Position numbers and translations under genes: made by a program
Notes under the pieces: generated by a model
Seen by the model: only the letters and a program-made list of their open reading frames with translations
Databases searched by the model: none
What the model was told of the DNA's origin: nothing
DNA from: Brachionus plicatilis
Taxonomy: Eukaryota > Rotifera > Eurotatoria > Ploima > Brachionidae
NCBI GenBank assembly: GCA_010279815.1
Contig: QEOQ01000640.1
Location: 330,282 to 394,281, forward strand
Length of the DNA: 64,000 nt
Reading direction: 5' to 3'
Part shown: piece after piece, positions 42,201 through 52,225 of the stretch
Position numbering within the stretch: position 1 is the first letter of the stretch
How the letters are laid out: each line of letters opens with the position of its first letter

Positions 42201-45200
42201 TAACAATAGGATAGTTAATGATATAATTAACTATAGAAATATAGATGATTTTAAAATCAAAATTGAAAAAATTAATTAAAATGTATTATTATGATGAGAT
42301 TGAACTCTCATTTCATGGGGTCATGTCCAGAATGTGTTCAAGTGTTCACCAAAAAATGTGATCATAGGTATCATGTCAAGAATATGATCATTCTGATCAC
42401 CAAAATATTAAGTGTACTCTTTGTGATCAAAAAATGATCACCAAAATTTTTTTTTGGATTCAAAATTTTTTTTCAATCTAGAAAATTTCAAAATTTAAAA
42501 ATTATGTTAATATTGAATGAAATAAAACAAACAAAAAAAATTGCAACTCACCATAATAAACTATAAGTTTTTGAAATATATATTTCCCAGTCAACCCAAA
42601 TTTAATGATTCTTTAAAGATTTCATGAGGAAAATTTGTAATGATTCTTTAAAGATATTGGACTCAATTTCATTAAGATTTCATTAAAGAATCATTAAAAA
42701 ATCATCTATTAATCATCATGTAAAAATTTTTATTTTTTCCAATTTTTTTATTGAAGGTACCTTTTAAGATTTTTATGAACATTTTATAAAGGGTTTTGTA
42801 TAAAATATTATTTATTTTTTATTTATAGTCAGGGACTTTTTAAAGATAAATTTGGATAAATTTCTTTGTTTTAATTTCATTCTTGTAGTTTTCTGTTTAT
42901 TTGATTCAATTTACGCCCATTCTGGCGTTGCATAAAATAAAAAACAAAAAATAGAAAATAAATTTTTAGAAAAAGATGAAAATATTTAATTAATTCAAAG
43001 AAAACTATAGGTTATTGTTGAGTAAATTGTAATAATAAAATATTATTTTCAAATACTATTTTTTTTTTAAATAACAAGTGTCTATTCCGCACTAATAGAT
43101 AATGGTGAGATGGTGACTAAATTGCTAAACTATCGAGTCTTTTGGGCTATAAGCCTATTTTGTGAAAATCTAAAAATCTAGATAATCAACTAAAGTATGA
43201 TAATTGTGTATTTAACAAATTAATTTACTGATTTTAGTTGTTAATTCTGCTTATTATTAGCGAACAAATCAGGCTTTGAAAACACTCGGATATCTAAAAA
43301 AAAATTGAAATGCATTAAAAAGGTTTGGAACATCTACTAATATCTAGAACACGGCTCTATTTTTGATCTATTTTTCATTTTAGCCAAAATAATTACAAAA
43401 TTAAAAACAAACTTGTCCTTAATTAAATATCGATCTGAATCCTAAATATTAAAGTAAAAATTAACGTATTTTTACAACTCATTCTTTTAATTGGCCAAAA
43501 TTTCTTTCTTTTTTTCAAAATATGAAAAACATGTAATTTGCATGTTTGCATGAACTTACCACGCCCCTTGATTTTAACCCTTATCCGTCTCCGTCGTCCG
43601 TTTAAGCAATTTTATTAATGCTCTCTTATGTATTAAATGCAATTAATGCAAAATACATGCATGTGTTAAAATTGACCTATTCTAATCTTTAACCTTACTT
43701 GTTATTTCTTCGACAGATAAGGGTTAAATCAAAAATTAAATTGAAAAATTAAGTTAATAATTTAATCTTAAACGAAGATAGCTATATGGAAAAGAAACTA
43801 GGTTGAGAAGTAGAACTTTTTATATGTGAGTAGCGAGCCGTTAAACTACTATTAAAATATTCAAGATAAGTAGTGTATGATTAAAGAGCAATTGCAAGAT
43901 GTATAATATTAATATCAACTGCAATTGTCAAATTAAGATTATTATTTGCAATTAAGTAAAGTCTTTTTTGTTAATGAATCTACTATCAATTAATATAAAT
44001 AAGATTGATTTCTTCTTCTCATGTGTATTGTCTATTGACGAACTTCGTCAATAATTTTTCTCAAATAGTTCAGTAATCGATTATGTATACGCATTCACGT
44101 TTTTTTAATAAGCTCGTTCCTCGCAAATAAACAAATACCTTCTGTTTAATAACATATCCAGCTTTAAGTTAACTTAAAAAGAAAAATTGAATTATTAAAA
44201 ATACCTAATTTAAATTATTTAATTGAATCTTGGATCAACATCAACATTTATCTAAAAAAGCATTAGCTAGTCATAGATAAACTAATAAATTAATAACATA
44301 TTATTTATCTTCTAAATATAAATAGAGTTTAAAACAATTTTTTTCTCTATATAATCAGAAAATTGAATCATACTGAAAAAGTAATGATTTTCTAAGGAAA
44401 AAAATCTCCAATAATTTTTTGCACAAAATTTAGATGATTTTGTAATGATTTCAAAGGAAAATTTCTTTAATAATATATTCCTCAAAATTTCTTTATAAAA
44501 TCATTAATTTTTCAATGATTTTATAATGATTCTTTAAAGAATCATTGATTTTTCATTACTTTTGGGTTGACTGGGTTAGATTTAAAAACCGTAATAGAAA
44601 AGGCAGTTTTTACAAAGAAATGGCTTTGGTCCCAGTAGAATCGTCCGATGCAGCAAAATTAGCTGCAAAAAATGCATTAAGCAAACAGTCAAATACGATA
44701 GAATTTAGCATTCGTGGTGAATTTATGAAAAATGAAAAGGGTATTAAATTGCACATGTCAAAAAAACAAAAAGAATAATTTAGATTTTGTTTTATTTTAT
44801 TTTGAAAATTGAGACTTAATTTTTTTTGTTTAAAATTGGTAATAAAGTTTAATGTATTCTAAAAATTTCCTGATCACCAAAAAAATTCATTTTTATTTTT
44901 TCATAAATTAGAGGCTTTTTTGATCACGAAATATGTGATCATTGATCACTGATCACATTCTGGACATGACCCATTTCATATGCTTGGCACATTATACTAT
45001 TATCATTATTATATTATTGACCAACTACTGACTTTTTTCCAAATACAAAGTGACTTTCAACCGAGGAAAGCACTTAGAATATTTAGAGGTAAATATAGAT
45101 ATTGTGTACAATAAAACTAATAAAACCATTTATCTTTTTTATCTAAATTGAAGCAAATTACTATTTAAATTAGTCCAAGTTTACTTTTTATCAAAAAATG

Positions 45201-48200
45201 GCCTGCAAATTTATCAGATCTAGAAACTCGCAGAATTTTTTGTATATTTTTTAAAGGGTCTACCTTTTCAACACAAAAAAATAACCATTCAACACAATTT
45301 CAAAACGCTCAGCACAGAATGATTTCTTCACAACACAAAAATTTAAATTTGAAAAAAATACTTTTAGCACAAAAATTAAAAATAAAATAAATACATTCAA
45401 CACAAAAATTAATGGCATGATGAGAAAATTTAAAAAAAAATTATTCAAGAACTGTTATAAAGTTGAGCTTAACAGCAAGAAGTGTTATTGCAAGTTTTTC
45501 ACTAAATTAGAATATTGTGCACATTTATTGGCGTTAAAAGAATTTTTAAAAAAAAAGGACCAATTTGTCAATAAACCTAAAAGAGGTAGAGCAAAAAATG
45601 CGGGAAAATGGTTTTCTAGAGACTAATTTTTTTAATTTCTTTTCTTTAAGCTTCGAAATTTGATTTATTTACCTAACTTCCACTTATAAATATCAATAAA
45701 TAAAATTTAAAATTAAAAAAATTAATTTTTTTATAAATATTTTTGTGTTGAAAAAAATTTCCTTTAAGAATTATTTTCAAACACAATTTTTTTGTGTTAA
45801 ATGTTTTTTTTTTCGAAGTGAGGACACACAATTTTTAGGTTTTTTTTAAACTCGGATTTTTATAATTAAATCGCTTAAATTGAAATTTACATTTAAATAA
45901 AGTGAACATTTTTGAACAACTTTTTTTCTTTTAAAGTAAACAATTTTAAGTGTTTTTAAATCATGATTTTTTTTCTGGCAAGTCTTTCAATCTATTAACA
46001 AACTGCCTTTAAATTTTAAGTTAAAATTAAAAATACAGATAGCTTTATATTAATGTTTCAGGTTATAATAAATGATTTTTTAAAATAACGAAAAAAAGTC
46101 TTTTACCTTTAATAATGTCACCACATGAAGGTTTTGGGTGAAAACTTTTTTGAGCTATAGCATCTTGGATATTCAAAATTGGCTTTTTTATGTCGGTATA
46201 TTTTACTCGCACAATTCCAGCTGCTTTTTTAGCAATTTCTTTTGTTGTTGCCACAACTAAACCTATCGGCTGTCCAGCATAAATGACTTCCTTATCGGCA
46301 AATATTGGCTCTTGGATGAAAGGTTTGGGCATTAGATTATTTTCTCCAGGAATATCCTTAGCCAAATAGATTCCCAATACCCCGTTCGTATTTAAAGCTT
46401 GCTCAATATCTATGTGTTCAATTTTAGCACTTGCAATGGTACTTAGAATAAAGGCACCATGGGTCTGGTGAGCAGATGGTGGTAAATCATCAACGTATTT
46501 TGTTTCTCCCGAAGTTTGAGAGTAAGCATTCAGCTTTGGAATTGGCTTGGTAAGTGGAAAAGATTGGTTATCTATTTCTACGGACTCTTCTGAATTGGAA
46601 ATTTGTCTTGAATCTACTATTGATTCTGGCAAACTTTTGAGCTCTGTTTTTATTTCTTTTGATTTTGAATGTAAAATCTGAATGTAAAATTTGTAGTACA
46701 TTGACAAGGCCAAAGAAATTCTGTAATCTGGCGTGGTAAGTAGGGGATCTTTTTGAACTAATATACCACTCTCTCTTAGCTCATCATTCAATATTTTCAC
46801 CGATCCAGTGAAAACAGCTGAGTCTAGTAAATCTTTGTTTTGCAAAAATTTTTGAGTTTTTTCAGCATGAAAAAAATTCTCGTCTATTCCATTAAAACAA
46901 AGCAATGGTTCGTTGGCTAGTTTGGTGGATTGAGCCGATTCAAATTCAAATCTAAATCCACTATTGACATAAGCGTGGGCATTCTGAGACCTGGGCATTA
47001 CTTTTCGGTACATGCACACTGTTTTCTCTTGATCTAAAGCATCCAACGTCAACGATTCGATTAAAAATTCACCCACAACTATCTCTGGATCATGTAAAAA
47101 ATTTTCAATATTCATTTCCATCGGTCCTCTCAAATCTCTAATGTTCCTGTAAACATTTAATTTTGCACCTGATGTTTCCAAAATGGTCATCACATCTGAA
47201 GGAAATTCGCGAAATTGTTTTTTTACAGCTAAATTTCCAGCCCAACATGCCGAATTTCTTACATGAACATTTCCTATTTTGAGAAAGCATTGACCAAGTT
47301 TTTTCAGATGACCAAATTTTGCCGGACACTTTTCTGAATATTTGGCAAAAATTCTAATCAAATTGCTTAGCGAACAATTAGCACCTATTGTTAAGCGATC
47401 ATTTTCAAATTTAATACCATACAATTCTTGTATTCCTTTAACATTGATAAATCCATCAAAACAAGCTTGTTTTTTATAGACCCCAATAGATGTATTACCA
47501 AACATCAAGCGAAATTTTTTCTCTTTAATGTCAAATATGCTGAATAAGTTTTCTAAGCTAACTGGAGCAAACCAAGTTTTGTTTTGCATATCTATTCTAA
47601 GCATTTTGTTGTCATGATCGCATTCGGGGCTCAGACATTTCAAACTGGTCAAATCTTCAATGTCAATTGGGTCTTTATCGCTAGCAAAAGATGTCATTGA
47701 GTCTAGTATTGCTCGGTACCCGGTACAGCGGCAAATATTGCCATCAAATGATTTTTCTATCTCTTCTTTGCTTGGTCTAGGGTTATTTTTTAGCTTAGAG
47801 TACATTGTCATCACGAATCCAGGACTGCAATAGCCGCATTGACTTCCATTTTTATCAGCTAGTCTCTTTTGAATCGGATGCAAGCCATTTTTTTTGCTGC
47901 CTAAGCCTTCTACAGTAGTAAAACTGTAACCATCACAGCTGTACAGTGGAAACAAGCACTGAAATAAAAATGTTTATTTTATTTTTTTAAAAATCAAAAA
48001 TAAAATCTACTGAATTGACTGAAATTTCCTCAGGCTTATTGGTTATTTTGTCCAAATAGGATGCGCTAACCACACAGCTTCCACATCCACCTTCGTGACA
48101 ATAAACCTTAGTTCTTTGGAAAAAATGCTAACATATTTTGTTTTTTGATTAATAAAAGGCTTACCCAGTTAAATTAAGATAATCTCTCAAATAAGTACTA

Positions 48201-48328
48201 AGCGAAGTACTTAGAGGAAATTGTTCAGTAACTTAATTAAAAAAATGAACCAAGCTAGTTAATCATTTATTTTTATTTTAATTACTTTTTTGAACTTGGC
48301 AATTTACATAGAAAGTTACTGGCGGCAT
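36229..48328 (-). CDS. AOX: Aldehyde oxidase (xanthine oxidase family), with a host-gene-containing intron
   Basis: Eight exons, 5' to 3': 48328-48286, 48231-48165, 48113-48011, 47958-46107, 38162-38074, 38016-37000, 36949-36681, 36628-36229; 1279 residues, frame kept at every junction. Domains in order: 2Fe-2S plant-type (Cys42, 47, 50, 72), second 2Fe-2S (Cys112, 115, 147, 149), FAD domain (about 190-440), molybdopterin domains (about 530 to end) with QLGGGFGGK, MGQGIHTKVAQ and KAVGEPPLV (catalytic Glu). It oxidises aldehydes or heterocycles using a molybdenum cofactor. Aldehyde-oxidase rather than xanthine-dehydrogenase identity is suggested by MPRSQNAHAYVNSGF in the FAD domain and SQYHF where XDH has the substrate Glu in QEHF. 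Introns are 50-57 bases except intron 4 (46106-38163, 7.9 kb), which contains an oppositely oriented aminopeptidase gene and transposons. Slightly shorter than the usual 1330 residues at the C-terminus. Confidence 0.88.
38163..39275. other. Intronic spacer with one repeat arm; aminopeptidase 5' region
   Basis: AT-rich DNA within aldehyde oxidase intron 4. Contains the repeat arm at 38886-39025 and a GC-richer patch near 38690-38800 (GGGGAGAGGGGG, CCCAGGGGACCCCC). The last 200 bases should include the aminopeptidase promoter; no motif called. Confidence 0.45.
38886..39025 (+). repeat. Solo arm of the 19150-20206 element family
   Basis: Starts ATGCATCTTGAAGTTGATGA and follows the right arm of the 19150-20206 element through AATTCAAAATATCATTTC, AAAAAGTTTATC and TTTAAATAATTTTAATGT. 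No partner arm or target duplication is evident nearby, so this is a fragment. Confidence 0.7.
39276..41156 (+). CDS. XPNPEP1: Xaa-Pro aminopeptidase 1 (aminopeptidase P)
   Basis: A single uninterrupted ORF of 626 residues matches cytosolic aminopeptidase P (human form 623) over its full length. The enzyme removes the N-terminal residue from peptides with proline in position 2, using two Mn ions. Visible: AYIIPSTDAHNSEYLSP near the start, WTDGRYFLQA, EVAWLLNIRG, NGAIIHYKP, metal ligands Asp418 and Asp430 in LLIDSGGHYSDMGTTDVTRT, His in HGTGHGVG (about 493), Glu in TDEPGYY and Glu in IRIEN (about 527 and 541), then FEPLTLVPIQ and the C-terminal LKEQTQPL. All catalytic residues are present, so it should be active. 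The gene lies wholly inside intron 4 of aldehyde oxidase on the opposite strand and has no introns, unlike most genes here, which hints at a retrocopy origin. Confidence 0.95.
   Translation: MSTKDTTKLLAGLRTLMKDSKLLNGIELSAYIIPSTDAHNSEYLSPKDKRRHFISNFSGSAGTALVTDKNALLWTDGRYFLQASQELDSNWSLMKDGFPETPSIADWLCTNLPRNSNVGIDATLYQHDLYSNLDKKLCTHGLSLVNTKQNLVDLIWKNRPVLNFEPLLQIDSKYTGLSTKQKLEKIRSEMGKKSVFSSVVTSLDEVAWLLNIRGHDIPFGAVFFSYLIIDMDKIILFTKLSRFSEHLKSHLKEQDLTFEFFEYEDFYSYFQGYVSQELIKRQHRILLSSSSNHFIHSLVPNELIVEDLSILSKLKCVKNKSEIEAAKKIHIRDSVVLTDFLYKLDACFKGKSLIEEKVLNEHDLAEFLDKKRSEQEGFFACSFETICGFGSNGAIIHYKPKLDENNKKIEKNNFLLIDSGGHYSDMGTTDVTRTVYLGDISTCSKYKKECFTRVLKGHIQLAMRIFPNGTRPEHLDSFARQALWEVGLDYRHGTGHGVGALLNVHEVPVIANRKGVDIFVNENMIITDEPGYYETGNFGIRIENCNLTIKAHTKYQNASNVDFITFEPLTLVPIQKDLVVKDLLKSEELNWLNSYHQRCFDIVGQELLAHNNNDAYEWLKEQTQPL
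41157..42317. other. No gene seen
   Basis: AT-rich intronic spacer between the aminopeptidase 3' end and the next transposon. Its right edge holds the target duplication ATTTCAT (42310-42316). Confidence 0.45.
42586..44575. mobile_element. Inner element with CCCAGTCAACCCAAA termini
   Basis: CCCAGTCAACCCAAA is inverted at 42586 and 44575. Both subterminal zones are full of AATGATTCTTTAAAGA and AATCATTA units in both orientations (42600-42710, 44380-44560), so each arm is itself palindromic. The 2-kb interior has no transposase frame. A further hairpin (GATTTTAACCCTTATC near 43570 against GATAAGGGTTAAATC near 43720) marks a possible third insertion. Superfamily not assigned. Confidence 0.7.
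44620..44778 (+). CDS. Short ORF at the 3' side of the MULE-like element
   Basis: ATG frame of 52 residues, MALVPVESSDAAKLAAKNAL... ending HMSKKQKE. Composition is protein-like and Lys-rich at the end. An upstream continuation (RFKNRNRKGSFYKE) shows it was interrupted by the inner element. Likely the end of the outer element's gene; domain not recognised. Confidence 0.3.
   Translation: MALVPVESSDAAKLAAKNALSKQSNTIEFSIRGEFMKNEKGIKLHMSKKQKE
44973..45255. other. No gene seen
   Basis: Short AT-rich spacer between two elements in the aldehyde oxidase intron. Confidence 0.4.
45256..45850 (+). mobile_element. Small element with CAACACAAA ends and a SWIM ORF
   Basis: Starts with GGGTC (45256) followed by several TTCAACACAAA units (45267-45330, 45391); the mirrored wording TTTGTGTTGAA/TTTGTGTTAAA appears at 45742-45812. 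The inverted ends are imperfect and no clean target duplication was found. It carries one SWIM-type ORF (45417-45626). Probably another non-autonomous MULE derivative. Confidence 0.4.
45417..45626 (+). CDS. Stand-alone SWIM zinc-finger ORF
   Basis: An ATG frame of 69 residues contains KCYCKFFTKLEYCAHLLAL, a full CxC...CxH SWIM zinc finger, followed by NKPKRGRAKNAGKW, a tail typical of SWIM proteins from MULE transposons (RGRPKNA-type). SWIM domains sit C-terminal to the catalytic core of MULE transposases and are thought to bind DNA or protein. Here only the finger and tail remain, with an in-frame start codon. Confidence 0.6.
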   Translation: MMRKFKKKLFKNCYKVELNSKKCYCKFFTKLEYCAHLLALKEFLKKKDQFVNKPKRGRAKNAGKWFSRD

Positions 48329-48675
48329 TTTAGTTAAACTTAAATTCGAATCTAAAACAAAATTTTAAAATTATGTAACTTGCGTTTAGAAATCAAGTTA
48401 TAAAACGAGCTAGAACAACCAAATAACCTTGTGAAAAATAACTTGAAAGTTTTTCTGAGCTAGTTGATAACAAGTTGGAGCATAAATAAGCAAATTTTAT
48501 TGTTTAGTCTAGATCAAATAGACGCAAAATGAAGAATTTTTTTGATATTAATTTCTTTATTTAAAAAAATTCAAAAAGTTTAAAATTATGATCGAGAATT
48601 TCCATCCCAAATTAAATTCCATATGAAGTTAGCATATCTTTAAATTTTCATAGGTAAGAAAAAACTAAATAAAGT

Positions 48676-50591
48676 TTATTCGTATAATTTGATTAAAATA
48701 TTTATAAAATAAATTACTATTATATTCCATGGCCCCAGTCGAAGATAGGATGGTATAAAACCTCGATACAAAGCAAAAACACCCTCTGATTCCAGAGTCT
48801 AAATAAAAATGATTAAATCAAAAAATTTTCGTCGAATTTTAGAAGTAATTAAGCTAAAAGAAAATAATTTAAATTCATCCAATTCAAAATTTAATAATAA
48901 TTAAAAAAGCTGGATATTGCTTCTTAGTAAGACAATTTTGTCCCTTAAAAAAAATTAAAATTCTTTTGTCCATAAATCAAATGAAAAGTGCAAAAAATAG
49001 TTTTTGAATTTAAAAAAAAAAATTTAATTAGATTTTTTAATTTTGGTTTAGATTCGGTTTCTTAAGATTTTTTAAAAATTAACTAAAAAATTTCCAAAGT
49101 AACAAAAATCATCTTTTAATTTAATTTTAAAAAATAAAAATAATAAAAAAATAATATCTTTTTTATAATATCGCAACAAGTTTTTTGTCAAATGATGGAA
49201 TAAATTCAAATGGCTGGAATGTAAAGACTAAAGATTTGAATCAATAGATTTTAATTTTAAAGGTATTTATATAATTATTTATATTTATAAAAATTCTAAT
49301 GATTTATTTATCCACAAGCCTTTGCCAAAATGTGTAAAATTAGGCTAAAAATAGATCTAAAAAAATTATCTCTAAAATAAAAGTTTTTAGCGAGATAAAC
49401 TAAAACTAAAATTAATATATCCCAAGATACTGTTTTTTATTTCCTGTAATAGATTCTGTGAGCTTAATTTATAAAAACCAAAAACTAAAAAGTAAATTTA
49501 TGTCTACTTAAATCTGCGCAAAAATACACACCAAAATGGTTTTATCGATCAGGTATTTGTTATATAAATTACCTTTAAAAAGCAATCAAGCGATCCCTTA
49601 TAAATTTTACCAGGAGAGTTGTTTTTTTCATTTTTTTGATTCATTATTCGTGTCTAATATTAAAATTGTAGTTGAAAATATTTAACTTATTCGTGAAAAT
49701 TTTTAAACTACCTTTATGACATCTATTGGTGTAGCAGCAACCGCAGCACAAAAACCAGCCATGGCAGAGGACCTTTTTTTGATAAGATTTATTTTAAACA
49801 AAAGACACAGACTTTGTCATAAAATACATTAAATGAGCCTCTATTCCATCCTTTAATGATAATTTGTAAATCAAAAATTGTTTTACTGAATCGTATATAG
49901 AGAGTTCGACTCCAGTGATAATGGCAGCACGTTGAGCATTTGGCCAAACACCCTTAATATCCAAATTTAGATAAAAAAATTAATTAGATGAAATTTACCC
50001 TATATAAACCAAAAAGACCTTCGCTGTTAAAAATTTTACCAAAAGAAACAGTCATTGATTGGTTTTTAAACAACTGATAATCAGCTTGCATTCGAATTTT
50101 GAGCACATCAGTTGGATTTGCTAAAGCATTTGCTGATGCTCCACTTAGGGAACCGATAAGAATATTCTTGTAGAAGTACTCATTTTGATGAGATACTAAT
50201 AAATTTCAATATATTTAAAATTTTTTTATCAAAAGTACCATCTGAAGAAAATAGCATCTTTTTCATGTACTGATAAAATCCCAATTTAAAGGTACCATAA
50301 GTGGCTTGTCTTAATAAAGCTGGTTTGATTCTAATTGAATAAAGGAGGAAAAATATTTAGCTTTTTTATCAACTAATGGAATTACCCTGAAAACATTGTC
50401 TTGATACCCTCTTCTCTATAAACGGACGAAAAACAATCGAGCATTCCGCGGTATTTTCCGCTGCAATTGTTTATTGCCTGTCCTTGAACTTGTAGTCTTG
50501 TTTTGACCAAGTCAATTGGAAAAGTAAAAAATTCGGCATTACAGGACGAAAGACCACCGATAAGAAATGGTTCAAAATTTTTGTAAACCAT
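48676..50591 (-). CDS. Mitochondrial carrier, UCP5/SLC25A30-like
   Basis: Seven exons, 5' to 3': 50591-50386, 50330-50239, 50195-49999, 49952-49813, 49772-49712, 49653-49573, 48798-48676; 299 residues, in frame throughout. Introns are 40-58 bases except the last (774). It shows the three-fold carrier repeat with signatures [20 protein letters not shown] and PIDVIKTRIM (the third interrupted by an intron), each ending the first helix of a repeat. Further UCP-type blocks are [76 protein letters not shown]. It would sit in the mitochondrial inner membrane exchanging small anions. The wording is nearest SLC25A14/SLC25A30 (UCP5/KMCP1). It lies 347 bases upstream of the aldehyde oxidase start on the same strand. 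Confidence 0.88.
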
Positions 50592-51386
50592 TTTTACCGA
50601 TCCTTAACTTTTCAGATTTACATTAAAGAATTATGATGCAAAATTAAACTTTTTTTAATTCCTTGGATTAATTGCAAAGTTTAATTACTTGGCTATTTAT
50701 AAAAAGAAATTAAGCTTTCAAATTCTTAAGTTTGTTGCATATTTATATGTTTTATTTTTTAAGGTCATCTTTTTTTTTTAATTAAATATGACGCAATCTT
50801 TTGGTAATCTAAATTTTTAATTACAAGACATTATTTGGAGATTACGTGAAAATTTTTAACCAAGAAATGGACTAAAAATATTTTTTCTTTTAGCAAAGAT
50901 TAAACAAATAGCGCTATGATTGATGACAATATCTAAGAAATTTTTTTAAACAATGATTAAATTTATCTTTTCAAAAAACAAAATGTTCTCAATCGTTTGA
51001 TAAAAAAATTAATTTACTTAAATTCTTAAGTTATCTAACCCCAAAATCAACAAATATTTTAAAACCAAGTTTGAACTAAACTTAACTTTTTTTCAATATA
51101 ACTTTTTTTTGTATCTTTGTATTTACAAAATAAATTTGTTTCTTAACTTTTTTTAGGAATTAAAATTTAAGCAAATCTAAAGATTATTTACATATGATAA
51201 GCCGAAATCATTGAGATACCTTTGACTTTCAGAGGAGCAGATCTCCTCACTAAGCCAGACACAATTTAAGTCCTTAAAAAAAAATTTTGCTGGAGATTTT
51301 AATTTTGGATAAATAACATGTATAGGTCTCCCAGCTGCATAAAAACTGGTAATGTTGAATTCATAGCTACTGAACCGAATACGAAA
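50592..51386. other. Carrier 5' region; no gene seen
   Basis: AT-rich DNA. A GATAAGCCGAAATC motif at about 51196 recalls the end of the element at 1544-2330 but has no partner. Confidence 0.4.
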
Positions 51387-51525
51387 GTGAGAGAAGATGG
51401 TATCAAGACAATGTTTTGAGAGTAATTTTATTAGATGATAAAAAGCTAAGCATTTTTATTCCTTTATCCAAATAGAATAAAATCAGCTTTGTTAAGACAA
51501 GCCACTTATGGTATCTTAAAATAAG
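51387..51525 (+). pseudogene. Inverted unprocessed fragment of the carrier gene
   Basis: On the plus strand, GTGAGAGAAGATGGTATCAA (VREDGIKTMF) followed by a decayed intron and AATAGAATAAAATCAGC...AAGACAAGCCACTTATGGTA repeats the end of exon 1, intron 1 and the start of exon 2 of the carrier at 50420-50295. A TGA replaces the TCA before the donor site, and the intron has diverged. Because the intron is kept, this is a DNA-level duplication in inverted orientation about 1 kb from the parent, not a retrocopy. Confidence 0.7.
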
Positions 51526-52225
51526 GATTTTAAGATTTCTATGCAGAATATCTCGCAAATTTAACTTTTCTAGATTTCTCTCTATTATATGGAAATTTTA
51601 CAATGGATTTGAAATCTTTTTTCTAAGTATTGTTTTTATAAATAAATCAGTAAATTATTGATTAAGTAAACTAGATAAGAGATAATTTAATTAATTTTGT
51701 ATACTTAAAATATATATTTAGTGATCAAAAAGAATGTTGAAAGATGTTTCAAGATCAATTCTTGAAAAAATTGTAAGTTAAGTAACATCAAAAATATTCT
51801 TATTTCTGTGGTGGCTTTTTCGAAGAAAAAAAGTAAAAAAACCGAATTCAACATTTTTACAGTAAATCAATCATGCTCCAAGTGAATATATCTTAACATG
51901 CTTTTAACTTAATAATTTATAATATTTGAATTTTATAAAATTTAATTTTTCAAAAAAAGCAAATGTTTTTTTTTCAATTTGTATCGAATTTTACTATTTC
52001 AGATTATCTTTAATATGCTATGTGGCTTAATTATATAATATTATGATCTCATGTCAAAAACTAAACTTCAATTTTAATCGTTTAGGATTATCTATTAGTT
52101 CAGGGCTGAGCAACATATTATTTTGCATGACGACTAAATTTATGATCTAACAATTTCATTAAACCGCTATTTTTACAAATTTTATTTAAAAAAATATAAT
52201 TTCATTTAAATTATCTTAAATTATT
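51526..52225. other. No gene seen
   Basis: AT-rich spacer downstream of the CFAP92-like gene's stop codon. Confidence 0.4.

Larger units (their letters stand above)
42318..44972 (+). mobile_element. MULE-like element, outer member of a second nest
   Basis: Termini GGGTCATGTCCAGAATGTG are inverted at 42318 and 44972 and flanked by ATTTCAT (42310-42316 and 44973-44979), a 7-9 base duplication. TGATCA-rich units (GTGATCA, GATCACC) are repeated inside both ends. GGGTC at the terminus and a probable 9-base duplication link it to the 493-1130 element. A second element (42586-44575) occupies most of its interior. What remains of its own coding sequence is a short 3' frame (44620-44778). Confidence 0.7.

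Noticed and set aside
36229..48328. Reading the two molybdo-flavoenzyme halves as separate genes
   Set aside because: Exon phases join exactly (phase 1 donor at 46107, acceptor at 38162) and the domain order is continuous without overlap or gap, so one gene is more economical.
36229..48328. Xanthine dehydrogenase identity
   Set aside because: The substrate-site Glu in QEHF is replaced (SQYHF) and the FAD-domain wording is aldehyde-oxidase-like; kept as aldehyde oxidase, though substrate is unproven.
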